64,000 nt of DNA from Bradyrhizobium roseum. Lineage in GTDB: Bacteria; Pseudomonadota; Alphaproteobacteria; Rhizobiales; Xanthobacteraceae. The stretch lies in the NCBI RefSeq assembly GCF_030413175.1, contig NZ_CP129212.1:5990450-6054449 (forward strand). Direction: 5' to 3'. The notes under the pieces were generated by a model. The model did no database searches. It was not told where the DNA came from and saw only the letters and a program-made list of their open reading frames with translations. Made by a program: the position numbers and the translations under genes. Of the stretch, positions 18,237 to 26,845 are shown one piece after another. The number at the start of each line of letters is the position of its first letter. The stretch's first letter is position 1.

Positions 18237-19202
18237 TCAGCGCTGCCGACGGAATGCGCCTGGCGTCATGCCCAGAGACTTGCGGCATTGGCGGATGAAG
18301 TGGGATGGATCGGACAGGCCGACGCGCAGCCCGATGCCGCCGACGCTGAGGCGGTCGAACCGCGGATCGCGCAGCATCCGGCGCGCGGCCGCCATCCGGC
18401 AATCGTTCAGCAGCCCGCCAAATGTCAGGCCCGCCTTGTTGAGGCAGCGGTGCAAGGTCCGCTCAGAAACACGCAAATCCTCCGCGACGGCCAAAGCCGT
18501 CAGCCCCGGTTCGGCGTAGCGCAGCCTTATGGCACGGCCGATCTGGTCCAAGAGCTTCGTGGCATCGCGCTGCTCGGCGGGCGTGGCCGGAATCTCGCTG
18601 CCCAACCCCAGCGCCAGCAGCGCGCCGAGTTGGTCGGTCAGCACCGGAGCCGGCAACGGCCGGTCGGCGGCGAGTTCGGGCGTCAGCTGGCCGGCAAATG
18701 CGCTGAGCGCCGCGCCCCAGCCGGCGCGCCCGTCGATGCGCTGCCCGATCCGCCGCTCGGGATCTGATATCCACGATTCGACCCAGTGGATCGGCAGTTC
18801 CAGCGACAGCGTGTCGGCGGTCGCCGGAAAGTTGAATTCATAGCAACGCCGGGAATCCAGCAGGACAAGATCCATCGGCCGCATCCGCGACGAATGACCG
18901 TTCTGCATGACCGTCCAGTCGTTGTCGGTCTTGCACAGCAAGTAATAGTAGTTGGCCGCGCTGCGCGCGACGCTCGCTTTCCGGCGGTAGACGTGCTGCG
19001 CAGATCCCTGCACACGGTTGATGCCGATGGTGTCGAGCTGCCCGCGCTGAACGGAGCAATCGAAGTCCGTGCGGACCTGCGTCGTGATGTCCATTTCGAG
19101 AAAACATTCGCAGACGGCGCCGATCCAGTAATCGAGGCGCCGCTCGGGCTTGACCGAACCCGTCGACCACGTCTCGATGCCCGTCGTCGTTCTGGCCGCC
19201 AT
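18237..19202 (-). CDS. AraC-family transcriptional regulator
   Basis: 321 residues: an N-terminal AraC-binding-like sensor region (about 1-200) and a C-terminal double helix-turn-helix (about 220-318) with LTALAVAEDLRVSERTLHRC and the second helix segment LRVGLSDPSHFIRQCRKSLG, ending TPGAFRR. The first HTH plus the phrase SERTLHRCL is typical of the feuP/AraC_binding_2 type. It lies between two hydrolase genes on the same strand, so local control of one of them is a fair guess. The start at 19202 is the only good ATG before the sensor region. Confidence 0.88.
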   Translation of the reverse strand: MAARTTTGIETWSTGSVKPERRLDYWIGAVCECFLEMDITTQVRTDFDCSVQRGQLDTIGINRVQGSAQHVYRRKASVARSAANYYYLLCKTDNDWTVMQNGHSSRMRPMDLVLLDSRRCYEFNFPATADTLSLELPIHWVESWISDPERRIGQRIDGRAGWGAALSAFAGQLTPELAADRPLPAPVLTDQLGALLALGLGSEIPATPAEQRDATKLLDQIGRAIRLRYAEPGLTALAVAEDLRVSERTLHRCLNKAGLTFGGLLNDCRMAAARRMLRDPRFDRLSVGGIGLRVGLSDPSHFIRQCRKSLGMTPGAFRRQR

Positions 19203-19294
19203 GGCCCCGTCCTCCGCGATCGACGTCGATCACTGGTCGCTAGCTTGTTGAGCGGATGGCAGAGAGTCAATCCTCGAAGAAACCCGAAGCCCCG

Positions 19295-20008
19295 CTAAGC
19301 CGCTATCTTCTGCAGCAGCGCCGCCAGCGCTTCCGGCGCGGTGACGTTCGGCGAGTGGCTGGCGTCGATCTCGTAATAGCTCCAGGCCGGATTGTTCTTT
19401 GTCATCTTCGAAAAGCGACCGAACGTATCGGCCGGCGTAATGCGCGTGGCGTAGATGTAGCTGCGCGGCAAGGTGAGCGGGCCGCCCTGCAGCCTGATCG
19501 GGGAGTCGAAACATTTGATCGGCATGTCGACCCGGCGGGCGCTGAGCCATTCGAGGTCGGCGGCGGGCGTATCCTCCGGCGTCGGGTTCGGCGGCACGCG
19601 CCAGCCGTCGCCGGTCTTGGAGAGCTCCTGCATCCGCGGCCGCGCCACCTCGTTGAGGTCGAGCAGCGACTGGCCGTCTTCCGGCACGAAGGCATCGATG
19701 TAGATGAGCTGTTTGACCTTGTCGCGCGCACGGTCGGCGACCCCGGTCGCGACCATGCCGCCATAGCTGTGCCCGATCAGCACGATGTCGCGCAGGTCCT
19801 CATATTTGATCACGTTCAGCATGTCCTCGATATGGGAATTGAGGTCGATGCCGGGATGAGCCAGATGGACTCGCTCGCCGAGGCCAGTGTAGCTCGGGGT
19901 CACCAGGCGGTGCCCGGCCGCCTGCATCAGCGGATGTACCTTCTTCCAGGCCCAGCCCGCGGACCACGCGCCGTGACAGACGAGAAAGGTTTTTGGAGAG
20001 GCACTCAT
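19295..20008 (-). CDS. Alpha/beta hydrolase (EstC-like)
   Basis: 237 residues from MSASPKTFLVCHGAWSAGW. It shows the HGAW oxyanion loop, the nucleophile elbow GHSYGGMVATG and a catalytic His in IDASHSPNVTAPEAL near the end. An in-frame extension to 20089 was rejected because it is unlike the family and runs toward a repeat element. It is a close relative in fold and motifs of the hydrolase at 17395-18123. Function beyond ester or amide hydrolysis cannot be read. Its upstream region holds an 80-bp three-hairpin repeat. Confidence 0.85.
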   Translation of the reverse strand: MSASPKTFLVCHGAWSAGWAWKKVHPLMQAAGHRLVTPSYTGLGERVHLAHPGIDLNSHIEDMLNVIKYEDLRDIVLIGHSYGGMVATGVADRARDKVKQLIYIDAFVPEDGQSLLDLNEVARPRMQELSKTGDGWRVPPNPTPEDTPAADLEWLSARRVDMPIKCFDSPIRLQGGPLTLPRSYIYATRITPADTFGRFSKMTKNNPAWSYYEIDASHSPNVTAPEALAALLQKIAA

Positions 20009-20094
20009 GGGCTTTTTCCACCGGTTATTGTTGACGCTTGGATTGCGATAGTACCTGTCCCGGGCGTCGTGTAAACGAAGCCACAACATTCAAC

Positions 20095-20174
20095 GTCATT
20101 CCGGGGCGATGCGAAGCATCGAACCCGGAATCTCGAGATTCCGGGTCTGGTCCTTCGGACCATCCCGGAATGAC
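20095..20174. repeat. 80-bp palindromic element with three internal hairpins
   Basis: Outer arms GTCATTCCGGG (20095-20105) and CCCGGAATGAC (20164-20174) are perfect inverse repeats. Inside are CGATGC-gaa-GCATCG (20107-20121), a perfect 22-bp palindrome centred on CTCGAG (20124-20145), and TGGTCC-ttc-GGACCA (20148-20162). Such cruciform elements are common between genes in Bradyrhizobium and Rhodopseudomonas. It fills the divergent spacer between a hydrolase and the TauE gene. Confidence 0.85.
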
Positions 20175-20186
20175 TGGGGAGAAAGA

Positions 20187-20930
20187 GTGGACTTAACCAC
20201 CTACGCCGTTCTGCTCGCCGGCGCGCTCGCCGGCGGCTTCGTCTCCGGACTGGCCGGCTTCGGCACCGCGCTGATGGCGCTGGGGATCTGGTTGTACATT
20301 CTGCCGCCGGCGGTGGCGGTGCCGCTGGTGCTGATCTGCTCGGTGAGTTCGCAGATATCGACCTTGCCCGCGATGTGGAAGCTGCTCGACTTCAGGCTCG
20401 CGCTGCCGTTCGTAGCCGGCGGACTGCTCGGCATGCCGATCGGCGCCCTGCTGGTCGCGCGCGCCGATCCGCAAACCTTCAAGCTCAGCGTCGGCGTGAT
20501 GCTGCTGGTATTTCCGACCGCGCTGTTTTTCATTCGCAAGCCGATGGCGTTTCGCTTCGGCGGCCGCATCGCCGATGCCTGTGTCGGGTTTGCCGGCGGC
20601 ATCCTCGGCGGCCTTGCCGGGCTGTCCGGCCCGCTGCCGACCCTGTGGGCGAGCATCCGCGGCTGGACCAAGGATCAGCGCCGCGGCGTCTTCCAGATTT
20701 TCAACGGCACTGTGCTCGGCGCCGCGCTGATCCTGCAGAGCGCGACCGGGTTCGTGAAGCTGAACGTCCTGTTCCTGGCGTTGCTCGCGATGCCCGGCAC
20801 GCTGGTCGGCGCCCGCCTCGGCATGCGGACCTACCGCGCCCTGAACGATCGAAACTTCTACGACGTGGTGCTGGCGCTGCTGTTCATGTCGGGACTCGGA
20901 TTGGTGTGGAGCAGCATTGCTCCGAGGTAA
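20187..20930 (+). CDS. TauE/SafE-family membrane permease
   Basis: Inner-membrane protein of 247 residues with about eight predicted hydrophobic segments arranged as two repeats (GLAGFGTALMALG and GGLAGLSGPLPTLW), the pattern of TauE/SafE permeases that move sulfite, sulfoacetate or other small organic anions. The GTG at 20187 is preferred because GGGGAGA lies 4 nt upstream and the earlier in-frame ATG is inside the repeat element. The ribosome site directly touches the end of the 80-bp repeat. Substrate is unknown. Confidence 0.85.
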   Translation: MDLTTYAVLLAGALAGGFVSGLAGFGTALMALGIWLYILPPAVAVPLVLICSVSSQISTLPAMWKLLDFRLALPFVAGGLLGMPIGALLVARADPQTFKLSVGVMLLVFPTALFFIRKPMAFRFGGRIADACVGFAGGILGGLAGLSGPLPTLWASIRGWTKDQRRGVFQIFNGTVLGAALILQSATGFVKLNVLFLALLAMPGTLVGARLGMRTYRALNDRNFYDVVLALLFMSGLGLVWSSIAPR

Positions 20931-21002
20931 AGGCGCATGGCCGCCATGTGCTCCGAGCAGATTGCTGTACGCTGGCGCGCAAAGCGGCTAACCAGTCGCC
21001 TC

Positions 21003-21944
21003 ATGTCCTCCCCTGCTTCACGCGAGCGCCTCGGCCTGCTGCTGGGCTTCATCGGCATGGTGATCTTCGGCGGCACGCTGCCGGCGACGCGGCTTGCTGT
21101 TGCGGAAATTGATCCGATTGCACTGACCGCGCTGCGCACCGCGATCGCCGGGACGTGCTCGCTCGCGCTGCTTCTGATGTTACGCCGCCCGCTGCCGCCG
21201 CGCGCGCTGTGGCCGCAACTGGTCATCGCGATGCTCTGCGTCGCGGTCGTTTTCCCGCTATTGATGTCGATGGGGATGCAGCGGGTCGACGCCTCCCATG
21301 GCGGCGTGGTGCTCGGCGTATTGCCGATCGCGACCGCCCTCGCCGCTGTGGCCGTTGCCCACGAGCGGCCGCGGCCCTTGTTCTGGATAGCGTCCATCGC
21401 CGGCGCCGCGCTGGTGATTGCGTTCTCTTTGCGCCAGGGCGGCGGCACGTTCTCGACCGGCGATTTGCTGCTGTTCGCCGCGGTAGCGGTATCGGCGCTC
21501 GGCTACACGTTCTCCGGCCGGCTCACCGCGCACATGCCGGGCTGGGAGGTCATCAGCTGGATCCTCGTGATCGGCCTGCCGCTGTCGATTCCCGCGGCTG
21601 TTCTGACCATGCCGCCCGACGTCGGCCAGGTCGGCGTCAAGCCGTGGCTCGGGCTGCTCTATGTCGCGCTGTTCTCGCAGTGGATCGGCTTCTTCGCCTG
21701 GAACGCCGGCATGGCGATGGGCGGTATCGCGCGGGTGTCGCAGGTGCAGCTGCTGCAGCCTTTCGTTACCTTTGCGCTGGCGTCGCTGTTCAACGACGAG
21801 ACCATCACGCTGCAGATCCTGCTGTTCGCCGCCGCCGTCGTCGTGACGGTCGCGATCTCGACGCGCACGCGCGCCAGGGCCAAGCCGCCCGAAACTGCGC
21901 CACCGCAGCGCGATCGCGAGCCGCCTCAGCTGGCTGCTTCCTGA
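21003..21944 (+). CDS. EamA/DMT-family transporter
   Basis: Inner-membrane drug/metabolite transporter of about 313 residues with ten hydrophobic helices in two EamA repeats; the N-terminal repeat starts GLLLGFIGMVIFGGTLPATR. The hydrophilic tail after about residue 290 is Arg/Pro-rich. The ATG at 21003 is placed just before the first helix; an earlier in-frame ATG at 20937 would add 22 non-conserved residues. It follows TauE by about 70 bp on the same strand and overlaps the convergent gene at its 3' end by 19 bp. The exported compound cannot be told. Confidence 0.85.
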   Translation: MSSPASRERLGLLLGFIGMVIFGGTLPATRLAVAEIDPIALTALRTAIAGTCSLALLLMLRRPLPPRALWPQLVIAMLCVAVVFPLLMSMGMQRVDASHGGVVLGVLPIATALAAVAVAHERPRPLFWIASIAGAALVIAFSLRQGGGTFSTGDLLLFAAVAVSALGYTFSGRLTAHMPGWEVISWILVIGLPLSIPAAVLTMPPDVGQVGVKPWLGLLYVALFSQWIGFFAWNAGMAMGGIARVSQVQLLQPFVTFALASLFNDETITLQILLFAAAVVVTVAISTRTRARAKPPETAPPQRDREPPQLAAS

Positions 21945-22327
21945 TCGATCAGGATCGGGTAATCGACCACCAGTTCGCCCCTCGTTTTTTCCGACTGGAT
22001 GGCGCGAAGCAGGACTCGCGCGGTCTTCAGATGATCGACCTTCACGCACAGCCTGATGACCTGGCTCACGGAAACGTCGCGCATCGAATCGTCGGAAATC
22101 TGCATGGCGATCTCGAGCGCGCGCTTGATGGCAGCCTGGTATCGCGCGGCGTCGGCTGCCAGCTTGTGCTCGGCATCGCGCGTGCTGGCTGCCACCAGCT
22201 TTTCCGCGATAGTGGCTGCGGATGCACAAATTTCCCGAATCCTGTGCGCCGCCGCGATATCGCCCAACGGTTGATCGTCGGCGACTTCCCAGACGTCAGG
22301 CTGCTTTTCCTTGTTAAACCAGCGCAT
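21926..22327 (-). CDS. Hypothetical helical protein
   Basis: 133 residues from MRWFNKEKQPDVW with GAGGA upstream. It is almost wholly alpha-helical in character, hydrophilic, and has no signal peptide or membrane segment. I do not recognise the family. It lies 64 bp downstream of the ABC exporter on the same strand and may be cotranscribed with it. Confidence 0.6.
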   Translation of the reverse strand: MRWFNKEKQPDVWEVADDQPLGDIAAAHRIREICASAATIAEKLVAASTRDAEHKLAADAARYQAAIKRALEIAMQISDDSMRDVSVSQVIRLCVKVDHLKTARVLLRAIQSEKTRGELVVDYPILIDQEAAS

Positions 22328-22391
22328 TGCGCAAGTCCTCTCGGTGCGGGAAGCATATTCCCACACCGCGTGGAATCGCAAGTTGCGCAGA

Positions 22392-24194
22392 TCACACTGC
22401 CGCCGAGATGCGGCTGAACTCGGTCGCCTGCAGTTCGAACAGCCCGCGATAGACGCCGCCCGGACGCGCCGTCAGCGCCGCGTGGGTGCCCTGCTCGACG
22501 ATCTCGCCGCGGTCGAACACCAGGATGCGATCGAGGCTGCGCACCGTCGAAAGCCGGTGCGCGATCACGATCGAGGTGCGCCCCTTCATCAGGCGCTCCA
22601 TCGCCTGCTGGATCAGGCCCTCCGATTCCGAGTCCAGGCTCGAGGTCGCCTCGTCCAGGATCAGCACCGGCGCGTCCGCCAGGAACGCGCGCGCCAGCGC
22701 GACGCGCTGTCGCTCGCCGCCCGACAGCTTGACGCCGCGTTCGCCGACCAGCGTGCCATAGCCCTTCGGCAGCCGCAGGATGAAGTCATGCGCATTGGCG
22801 AGCCGCGCCGCCTGCTCGACCGCCGCCATGCTGGCGCCCGGCCGGCCATAGGCGATGTTTTCCGCCAGCGTGCGGTGAAACAGGATCGGCTCCTGCTGCA
22901 CGATCGCGATCTGGCTGCGCAGCGAATGCTGCGTCGCCTTGGCGATGTCCTGACCGTCGATCAGGATCTTGCCGCCGCTGACGTCGTACAGCCGCTGCAC
23001 CAGCTTGACGAAGGTGGTCTTGCCGGAACCGGAACGTCCGACCAGGCCGACCCGTTCGCCGGCGCGGATCTCCACCGACAGGCCGTCATACAGCGGCGTG
23101 CGATGGCCGCCATAATGGAACGTCACGTTATCGAACACGATGCGGCCGCCCTGGATGTCGATCGGCTTGGCATCCGGCGCGTCGGCGATGCCGATCGGCT
23201 CGGCATGGATCGCAACGAGCTCCTCCATGTCGTTGACCGAGCGCTGCAAATTGTTGATGTGCATGCCGACGTCGCGCAGATAGGCGTGGATGATGTAGTA
23301 GCTGGTCAGCACATAGGTGACGTCGCCCGGCGTGGCGCGGCCGGCGATCCACAGCAGGATCGCGCCGCCGATCACCGAACCGCGAAAGCACAACAGCACC
23401 GCCAGTTGCGCCGTCGAGGTATAGTTGTAGCGATACCACGTCCGCCGCACCCGCCTGCGCCAGCGGCCGATCACCCCGCCCAGCCGTGCATCCTCGCGCG
23501 CTTCCGCGCCGAAGGATTTTACCACCGCGTTGCAGGTCAAGGCATCCGCCAGCGTACCGCCGACCTTGGTGTCCCAGGCGTTGGAGACGCGCGCGGCCGG
23601 CGCAATGTAGTTCATCGAGAATGCCAGCGTCATCGAGACGTAGATCACCGTACCGACCGCGATCACCGCGCCCAGCACCGGCCAGTGCAGCCCGAGCAGG
23701 ATCATCGAACCCAGCAGCACCAGCAGCGACGGCGCCAGCGCCATCAGGATGGTGTCGTTGAGCAGGTCGAGCGCCCACATGCCGCGCGTGACCTTGCGCA
23801 CGGTCGAGCCGGCGAACGAGTTGGCGTGCCAGTCGGTCGAGAAACGTTGCACGCGGGCAAAGGCGTCGCGCGACACGTCGGACATCGTCTTCAGCGTGAA
23901 CGGCACGATCGCCTGCAGGCCGGCGAGCCGCAGGATCATCGACACCAGGCCAAGCGCCACGATGCCGCCAAAGGCGGTGAACGCAGCATGGCGCGCCGCC
24001 GGGTCCGAAGCGCCCAACGTCAGCGCATCGACCAGGCGGCCGGAAAAGATCGGCATGAACAGGTCGGCCGCCGTCGCGCCCAGCAGGCCGCCGGCAACGA
24101 CGGCGGCGCGGCCGGGCTGTTGCAGCCAGTGGCGGAACACGAACGGGATCACCACGCGTATCGCCGCGGGCTTGTTGTCCTTGAGAGCGGTCAT
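22392..24194 (-). CDS. ABC-type exporter, fused membrane and ATPase domains
   Basis: Type I ABC half-exporter of 600 residues that should work as a dimer in the inner membrane. The N-terminal domain (about 20-320) has six hydrophobic spans; the ATPase has Walker A GRSGSGKT, Q-loop IVQQEP, signature LSGGERQ, Walker B VLILDEAT and H-loop IAHRLST. It resembles MsbA/multidrug and lipid exporters; the cargo is not evident. It is preceded by a promoter, a 23-codon leader ORF and a 159-nt hairpin-rich leader, which suggests post-transcriptional control. Confidence 0.92.
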   Translation of the reverse strand: MTALKDNKPAAIRVVIPFVFRHWLQQPGRAAVVAGGLLGATAADLFMPIFSGRLVDALTLGASDPAARHAAFTAFGGIVALGLVSMILRLAGLQAIVPFTLKTMSDVSRDAFARVQRFSTDWHANSFAGSTVRKVTRGMWALDLLNDTILMALAPSLLVLLGSMILLGLHWPVLGAVIAVGTVIYVSMTLAFSMNYIAPAARVSNAWDTKVGGTLADALTCNAVVKSFGAEAREDARLGGVIGRWRRRVRRTWYRYNYTSTAQLAVLLCFRGSVIGGAILLWIAGRATPGDVTYVLTSYYIIHAYLRDVGMHINNLQRSVNDMEELVAIHAEPIGIADAPDAKPIDIQGGRIVFDNVTFHYGGHRTPLYDGLSVEIRAGERVGLVGRSGSGKTTFVKLVQRLYDVSGGKILIDGQDIAKATQHSLRSQIAIVQQEPILFHRTLAENIAYGRPGASMAAVEQAARLANAHDFILRLPKGYGTLVGERGVKLSGGERQRVALARAFLADAPVLILDEATSSLDSESEGLIQQAMERLMKGRTSIVIAHRLSTVRSLDRILVFDRGEIVEQGTHAALTARPGGVYRGLFELQATEFSRISAAV

Positions 24195-24312
24195 GGCGTC
24201 ATCCGGCTGCGCTTAAGGCGCACACGCCGGCTCCATCTGTTTGACGCGACGGCAGCCCGAAGGCCGAGCAGGGGCGTCGTTGAAAAAGGTCAAGTCGTTG
24301 GGAAGCTTCGGA

Positions 24313-24333
24313 GATCGGGCATCAGACCCGATC
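24313..24333 (-). other. Hairpin in the leader of the ABC exporter
   Basis: GATCGGG and CCCGATC form a perfect 7-bp stem with a 7-nt loop, 20 nt after the leader-ORF stop. No T-run follows, so it is not a simple terminator; it could be one arm of an alternative structure. Confidence 0.45.
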
Positions 24334-24353
24334 GGGGCCGGCGGCGATCGCGC

Positions 24354-24425
24354 TCAGTGACGCGATCGAAAGACCAGCACAAGCACCGGACGCGAGGGTG
24401 CGATCTGCGAATACATCGACATCAT
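24354..24425 (-). CDS. Possible 23-residue leader peptide
   Basis: A 24-codon ORF with GGGGAG 6 nt before the ATG at 24425, a better ribosome site than most genes nearby. The peptide begins MMSMYSQIAPSRP and ends VLVLVFRSRH. It lies 27 nt after the predicted start point of the exporter transcript and 159 nt before the exporter start. The penultimate Arg-Ser-Arg is a +X+ motif, the kind at which ribosomes stall with macrolides in Erm leader peptides. Coding is inferred from the ribosome site, position and spacing; a regulatory role is a hypothesis. Confidence 0.45.
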   Translation of the reverse strand: MMSMYSQIAPSRPVLVLVFRSRH

Positions 24426-24458
24426 GCAAATCTCCCCGGTTCGAGCGACGATTTGCTG

Positions 24459-24487
24459 CTTATAAATGCATCGTGGGCGATTTGCAA
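24459..24487 (-). promoter_or_regulatory. Sigma-70-type promoter of the ABC exporter transcript
   Basis: Read on the minus strand: TTGCAA (24487-24482), a 17-bp spacer and TATAAG (24464-24459). The predicted start is near 24452, 27 nt before the leader ORF. Both hexamers are close to consensus for this GC-rich genome. Confidence 0.6.
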
Positions 24488-24525
24488 CATGACAAGGGCG
24501 TGATGAGAGCAATCACTGCCGGCTT

Positions 24526-24599
24526 CCCGCATGTCGCTTCGCTCATGGCGGGCTACGATTGCGGACCCGTAGCCCGCCATGAGCGTAGCGAAATGCGGG
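24526..24599. repeat. REP palindrome pair left of the RAYT gene
   Basis: Two 32-bp units face each other: 24526-24557 (starting CCCGCATGTCGC, ending GGCGGGCTACG) and its inverse at 24568-24599, separated by 10 bp. Together they can form a long hairpin. The first unit is nearly identical to the single unit at 25171-25202. Confidence 0.85.
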
Positions 24600-24605
24600 A
24601 CAACT

Positions 24606-25145
24606 CTATCCGCTCACGCGCTCTCCAAAGTTTCCCTCGCCCTGACCGGCGTCTCCCGCCCAGTCCTCGGGCACAATTCCATCCCGCACATAGCGATGAA
24701 ACGACGAATAGGGCCAGTCACGGACACGCTGCACCAGCCCGTGCTTGACCGGGTTGAAATGAATGTAGTCGACATGCCGCGCATAGTCGCCTTCATCGCG
24801 GATGGTGTGTTCCCAGAACCGTCGTTGCCAAAGCGCCAAACTACCGTTCGGCCGGCGCTTTAATTCTGTCGAGGTGTCGATCAAGGCGCTGCTGAAATGT
24901 CCCTTGATGCGCCGCCAACGTCCCGAAAAATCGGAATCGTCGGGTGGCAACGTAAAGATTGCATGCAAATGGTCGGGGAGTATGACGACCGCATCGATGA
25001 CGAATGGACGTTCCCGACGGGCGAAGCGCAAAGCATTGCGCAGGAGGTCGACATGGTCGACCAGGAGTTTGGAACGCCGGTCTGCGAGCGTAACCGTGAA
25101 GAAAAACGTACCGCCGGGAAGGAAATTGCGTCGATAGTTGACCAT
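24606..25145 (-). CDS. REP-associated tyrosine transposase (RAYT)
   Basis: 179-residue IS200/IS605-like Y1 transposase that nicks single-stranded REP hairpins. The HUH motif is in VILPDHLHAIF, and the nucleophile region reads YARHVDYIHFNPVKHGLV, ending DWPYSSFHRYV, the RAYT hallmark. The start MVNYRRNFLPGG is typical, with reading frame intact. It is framed by REP palindromes at 24526-24599 and 25171-25202, the arrangement expected of a REPtron. It is host-domesticated in most genomes and not linked to flanking genes. Confidence 0.93.
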   Translation of the reverse strand: MVNYRRNFLPGGTFFFTVTLADRRSKLLVDHVDLLRNALRFARRERPFVIDAVVILPDHLHAIFTLPPDDSDFSGRWRRIKGHFSSALIDTSTELKRRPNGSLALWQRRFWEHTIRDEGDYARHVDYIHFNPVKHGLVQRVRDWPYSSFHRYVRDGIVPEDWAGDAGQGEGNFGERVSG

Positions 25146-25170
25146 TCGATTAGCGCCATTCCCAGGACTT

Positions 25171-25202
25171 CCCGCATGTCGCTGCGCTCATGGCGGGCTA
25201 CG
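25171..25202 (+). repeat. REP palindrome right of the RAYT gene
   Basis: One 32-bp unit that differs from the unit at 24526-24557 at a single base (CTGC for CTTC) and has the same orientation. It sits 25 bp upstream of the RAYT start codon. Confidence 0.85.
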
Positions 25203-25220
25203 ATCGTCGCTATCTCCGTC

Positions 25221-26795
25221 TCAATGCGCGTCGCCGCCGAGCACCGCGGCAGATGGCTTTTTCAGCACCAACACCAGCACGGTGAGGCCGAAATAGAACA
25301 CGGTCATCATGAAGAAGGCGTCGCCGTAACCCATCACCACGGCCTGGCGGTGCACGATCTGCGACAATTGCTTCATCGCCATCAGCGCGGCGTCGCCCAT
25401 GCCCTGCATTTTCTGGGTGAGCATGTTGAGGGTCTCGACCGCGGCGGCGTTGCCCCAGGTGACGCGGTCGTGCAGGCGCGAGATATGCAGGTCGGTGCGG
25501 TCGTTCAGCACCTGGTTGATGACGGCGAGCCCCAGGGCGCCGCCGAGATTGCGCGTCAGGTTGAACAGGCCCGAAGCGTTCTTCACCCGATCGGGCGCCA
25601 GCGTGCCGAGCGCGATGGTGTTGGTCGGCACCATCGCCAGCATCATGCCGACACCGCGCAGGACCTGCGGAACCAGCAGTTCCCAGAAGTCATATTCCTT
25701 CGTGATCCACGTCATCTGATACGAACCCAGCGCGAACAGCATGAGACCGATCGCGATCAGATAGCGCATATCGTACTTCACCATCAGCCGGCCGACGATC
25801 GGCGCGGTGAGGAACATGGCGATGCCCGAGACGAACATGGTCTCGCCGATCATCAGCGGGCTGTAGCCGCGCACTTCGGCGAGATAACGCGGATACATGT
25901 AGGTCAGGCCGTAAAGTCCGATGCCGACGCAGAACGAGATCAGGCAGCCGACGCCGAAATTGCGGTCGGTAAAAGTCCTGAGGTCGACGATCGGCTCCCG
26001 CGCGCTGAGCACGCGCCAGAAGAAGGCGATCGCCGAGACCACGCAGGTCGCCGCGCAAACCGCGACCGAGGTATCCTCCAGCCATTGCGACTGCGGGCCC
26101 TCTTCCAGCACATATTCCAGCGTGCCGAGGAAGCCGGCCATGAACGCCAGGCCCCACCAGTCGAAATGCTCGAGCAGCGCGAAGTTCGGCTTGTCGAAAT
26201 CGCACAGCATCCACACACCGATGGTGATGCCGATGCCGGGAACGATGTTGATGAAGAACAGCCAGTGCCACGACATCAAGTCGGTGATGTAGCCGCCGAC
26301 CGTCGGCCCGATGGTCGGCGCCAGTGTCGCGACCAGGCCGATGATGGGGCCGACGATATGGAATTTAGAGCGCGGGAACACCGTGTAGGCGGATGCAAAC
26401 ACGGTCGGGATCATGCCGGCACCGAGAAATCCCTGCAGCGCGCGCCAAAAAATCATCTGCTCGATCGTCGAGGCGAACCCGCAGAACAGGCTCGCGACCG
26501 TGAAGCCGGAGGCCGAGATCGAAAACAGCAGCCGCGTGCCGAACGCGCGCGACAGGAATCCGGACAGCGGGATCGCGATCACTTCGGCGATCAGGTACGA
26601 CGTCTGCACCCACGACACTTCGCTGGAACTGGCCGAAAGCCCGGCCTGGATTTGCTGCAGCGATGCCGAGACGACCTGGATGTCCAGGATCGACATGAAC
26701 ATCCCGAATACCATGATGAGGAAGCAGAATAGCCGGCGCGGCGGGATGTGGTCCGCCGCGGTGTTCGTCGTCGATGGGGTAACGGCGTCAGCCAT
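25221..26795 (-). CDS. emrB: DHA2-family drug efflux MFS transporter (EmrB-like)
   Basis: Inner-membrane proton-driven exporter of 524 residues with about fourteen hydrophobic helices. The start MADAVTPSTT leads into FCFLIMVFGMFMSILDIQVV; the DHA2 motifs LDIQVV and WVQTSYLIAEVIAIPLSGFL are visible. It lies 50 bp after the EmrA-like gene, so the two would form a tripartite pump with an outer-membrane TolC-type channel not found in this window. The TetR gene divergent from the pair is the likely repressor. Confidence 0.9.
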   Translation of the reverse strand: MADAVTPSTTNTAADHIPPRRLFCFLIMVFGMFMSILDIQVVSASLQQIQAGLSASSSEVSWVQTSYLIAEVIAIPLSGFLSRAFGTRLLFSISASGFTVASLFCGFASTIEQMIFWRALQGFLGAGMIPTVFASAYTVFPRSKFHIVGPIIGLVATLAPTIGPTVGGYITDLMSWHWLFFINIVPGIGITIGVWMLCDFDKPNFALLEHFDWWGLAFMAGFLGTLEYVLEEGPQSQWLEDTSVAVCAATCVVSAIAFFWRVLSAREPIVDLRTFTDRNFGVGCLISFCVGIGLYGLTYMYPRYLAEVRGYSPLMIGETMFVSGIAMFLTAPIVGRLMVKYDMRYLIAIGLMLFALGSYQMTWITKEYDFWELLVPQVLRGVGMMLAMVPTNTIALGTLAPDRVKNASGLFNLTRNLGGALGLAVINQVLNDRTDLHISRLHDRVTWGNAAAVETLNMLTQKMQGMGDAALMAMKQLSQIVHRQAVVMGYGDAFFMMTVFYFGLTVLVLVLKKPSAAVLGGDAH

Positions 26796-26845
26796 GGTGA
26801 ACCCGGAATGCGCGCCGGAGGTTTGCCCAACGGCTTCAATAACGA

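Noticed and set aside
24313..24333. Leader hairpin as a Rho-independent terminator
   Set aside because: No T-run follows the stem on the transcribed strand.
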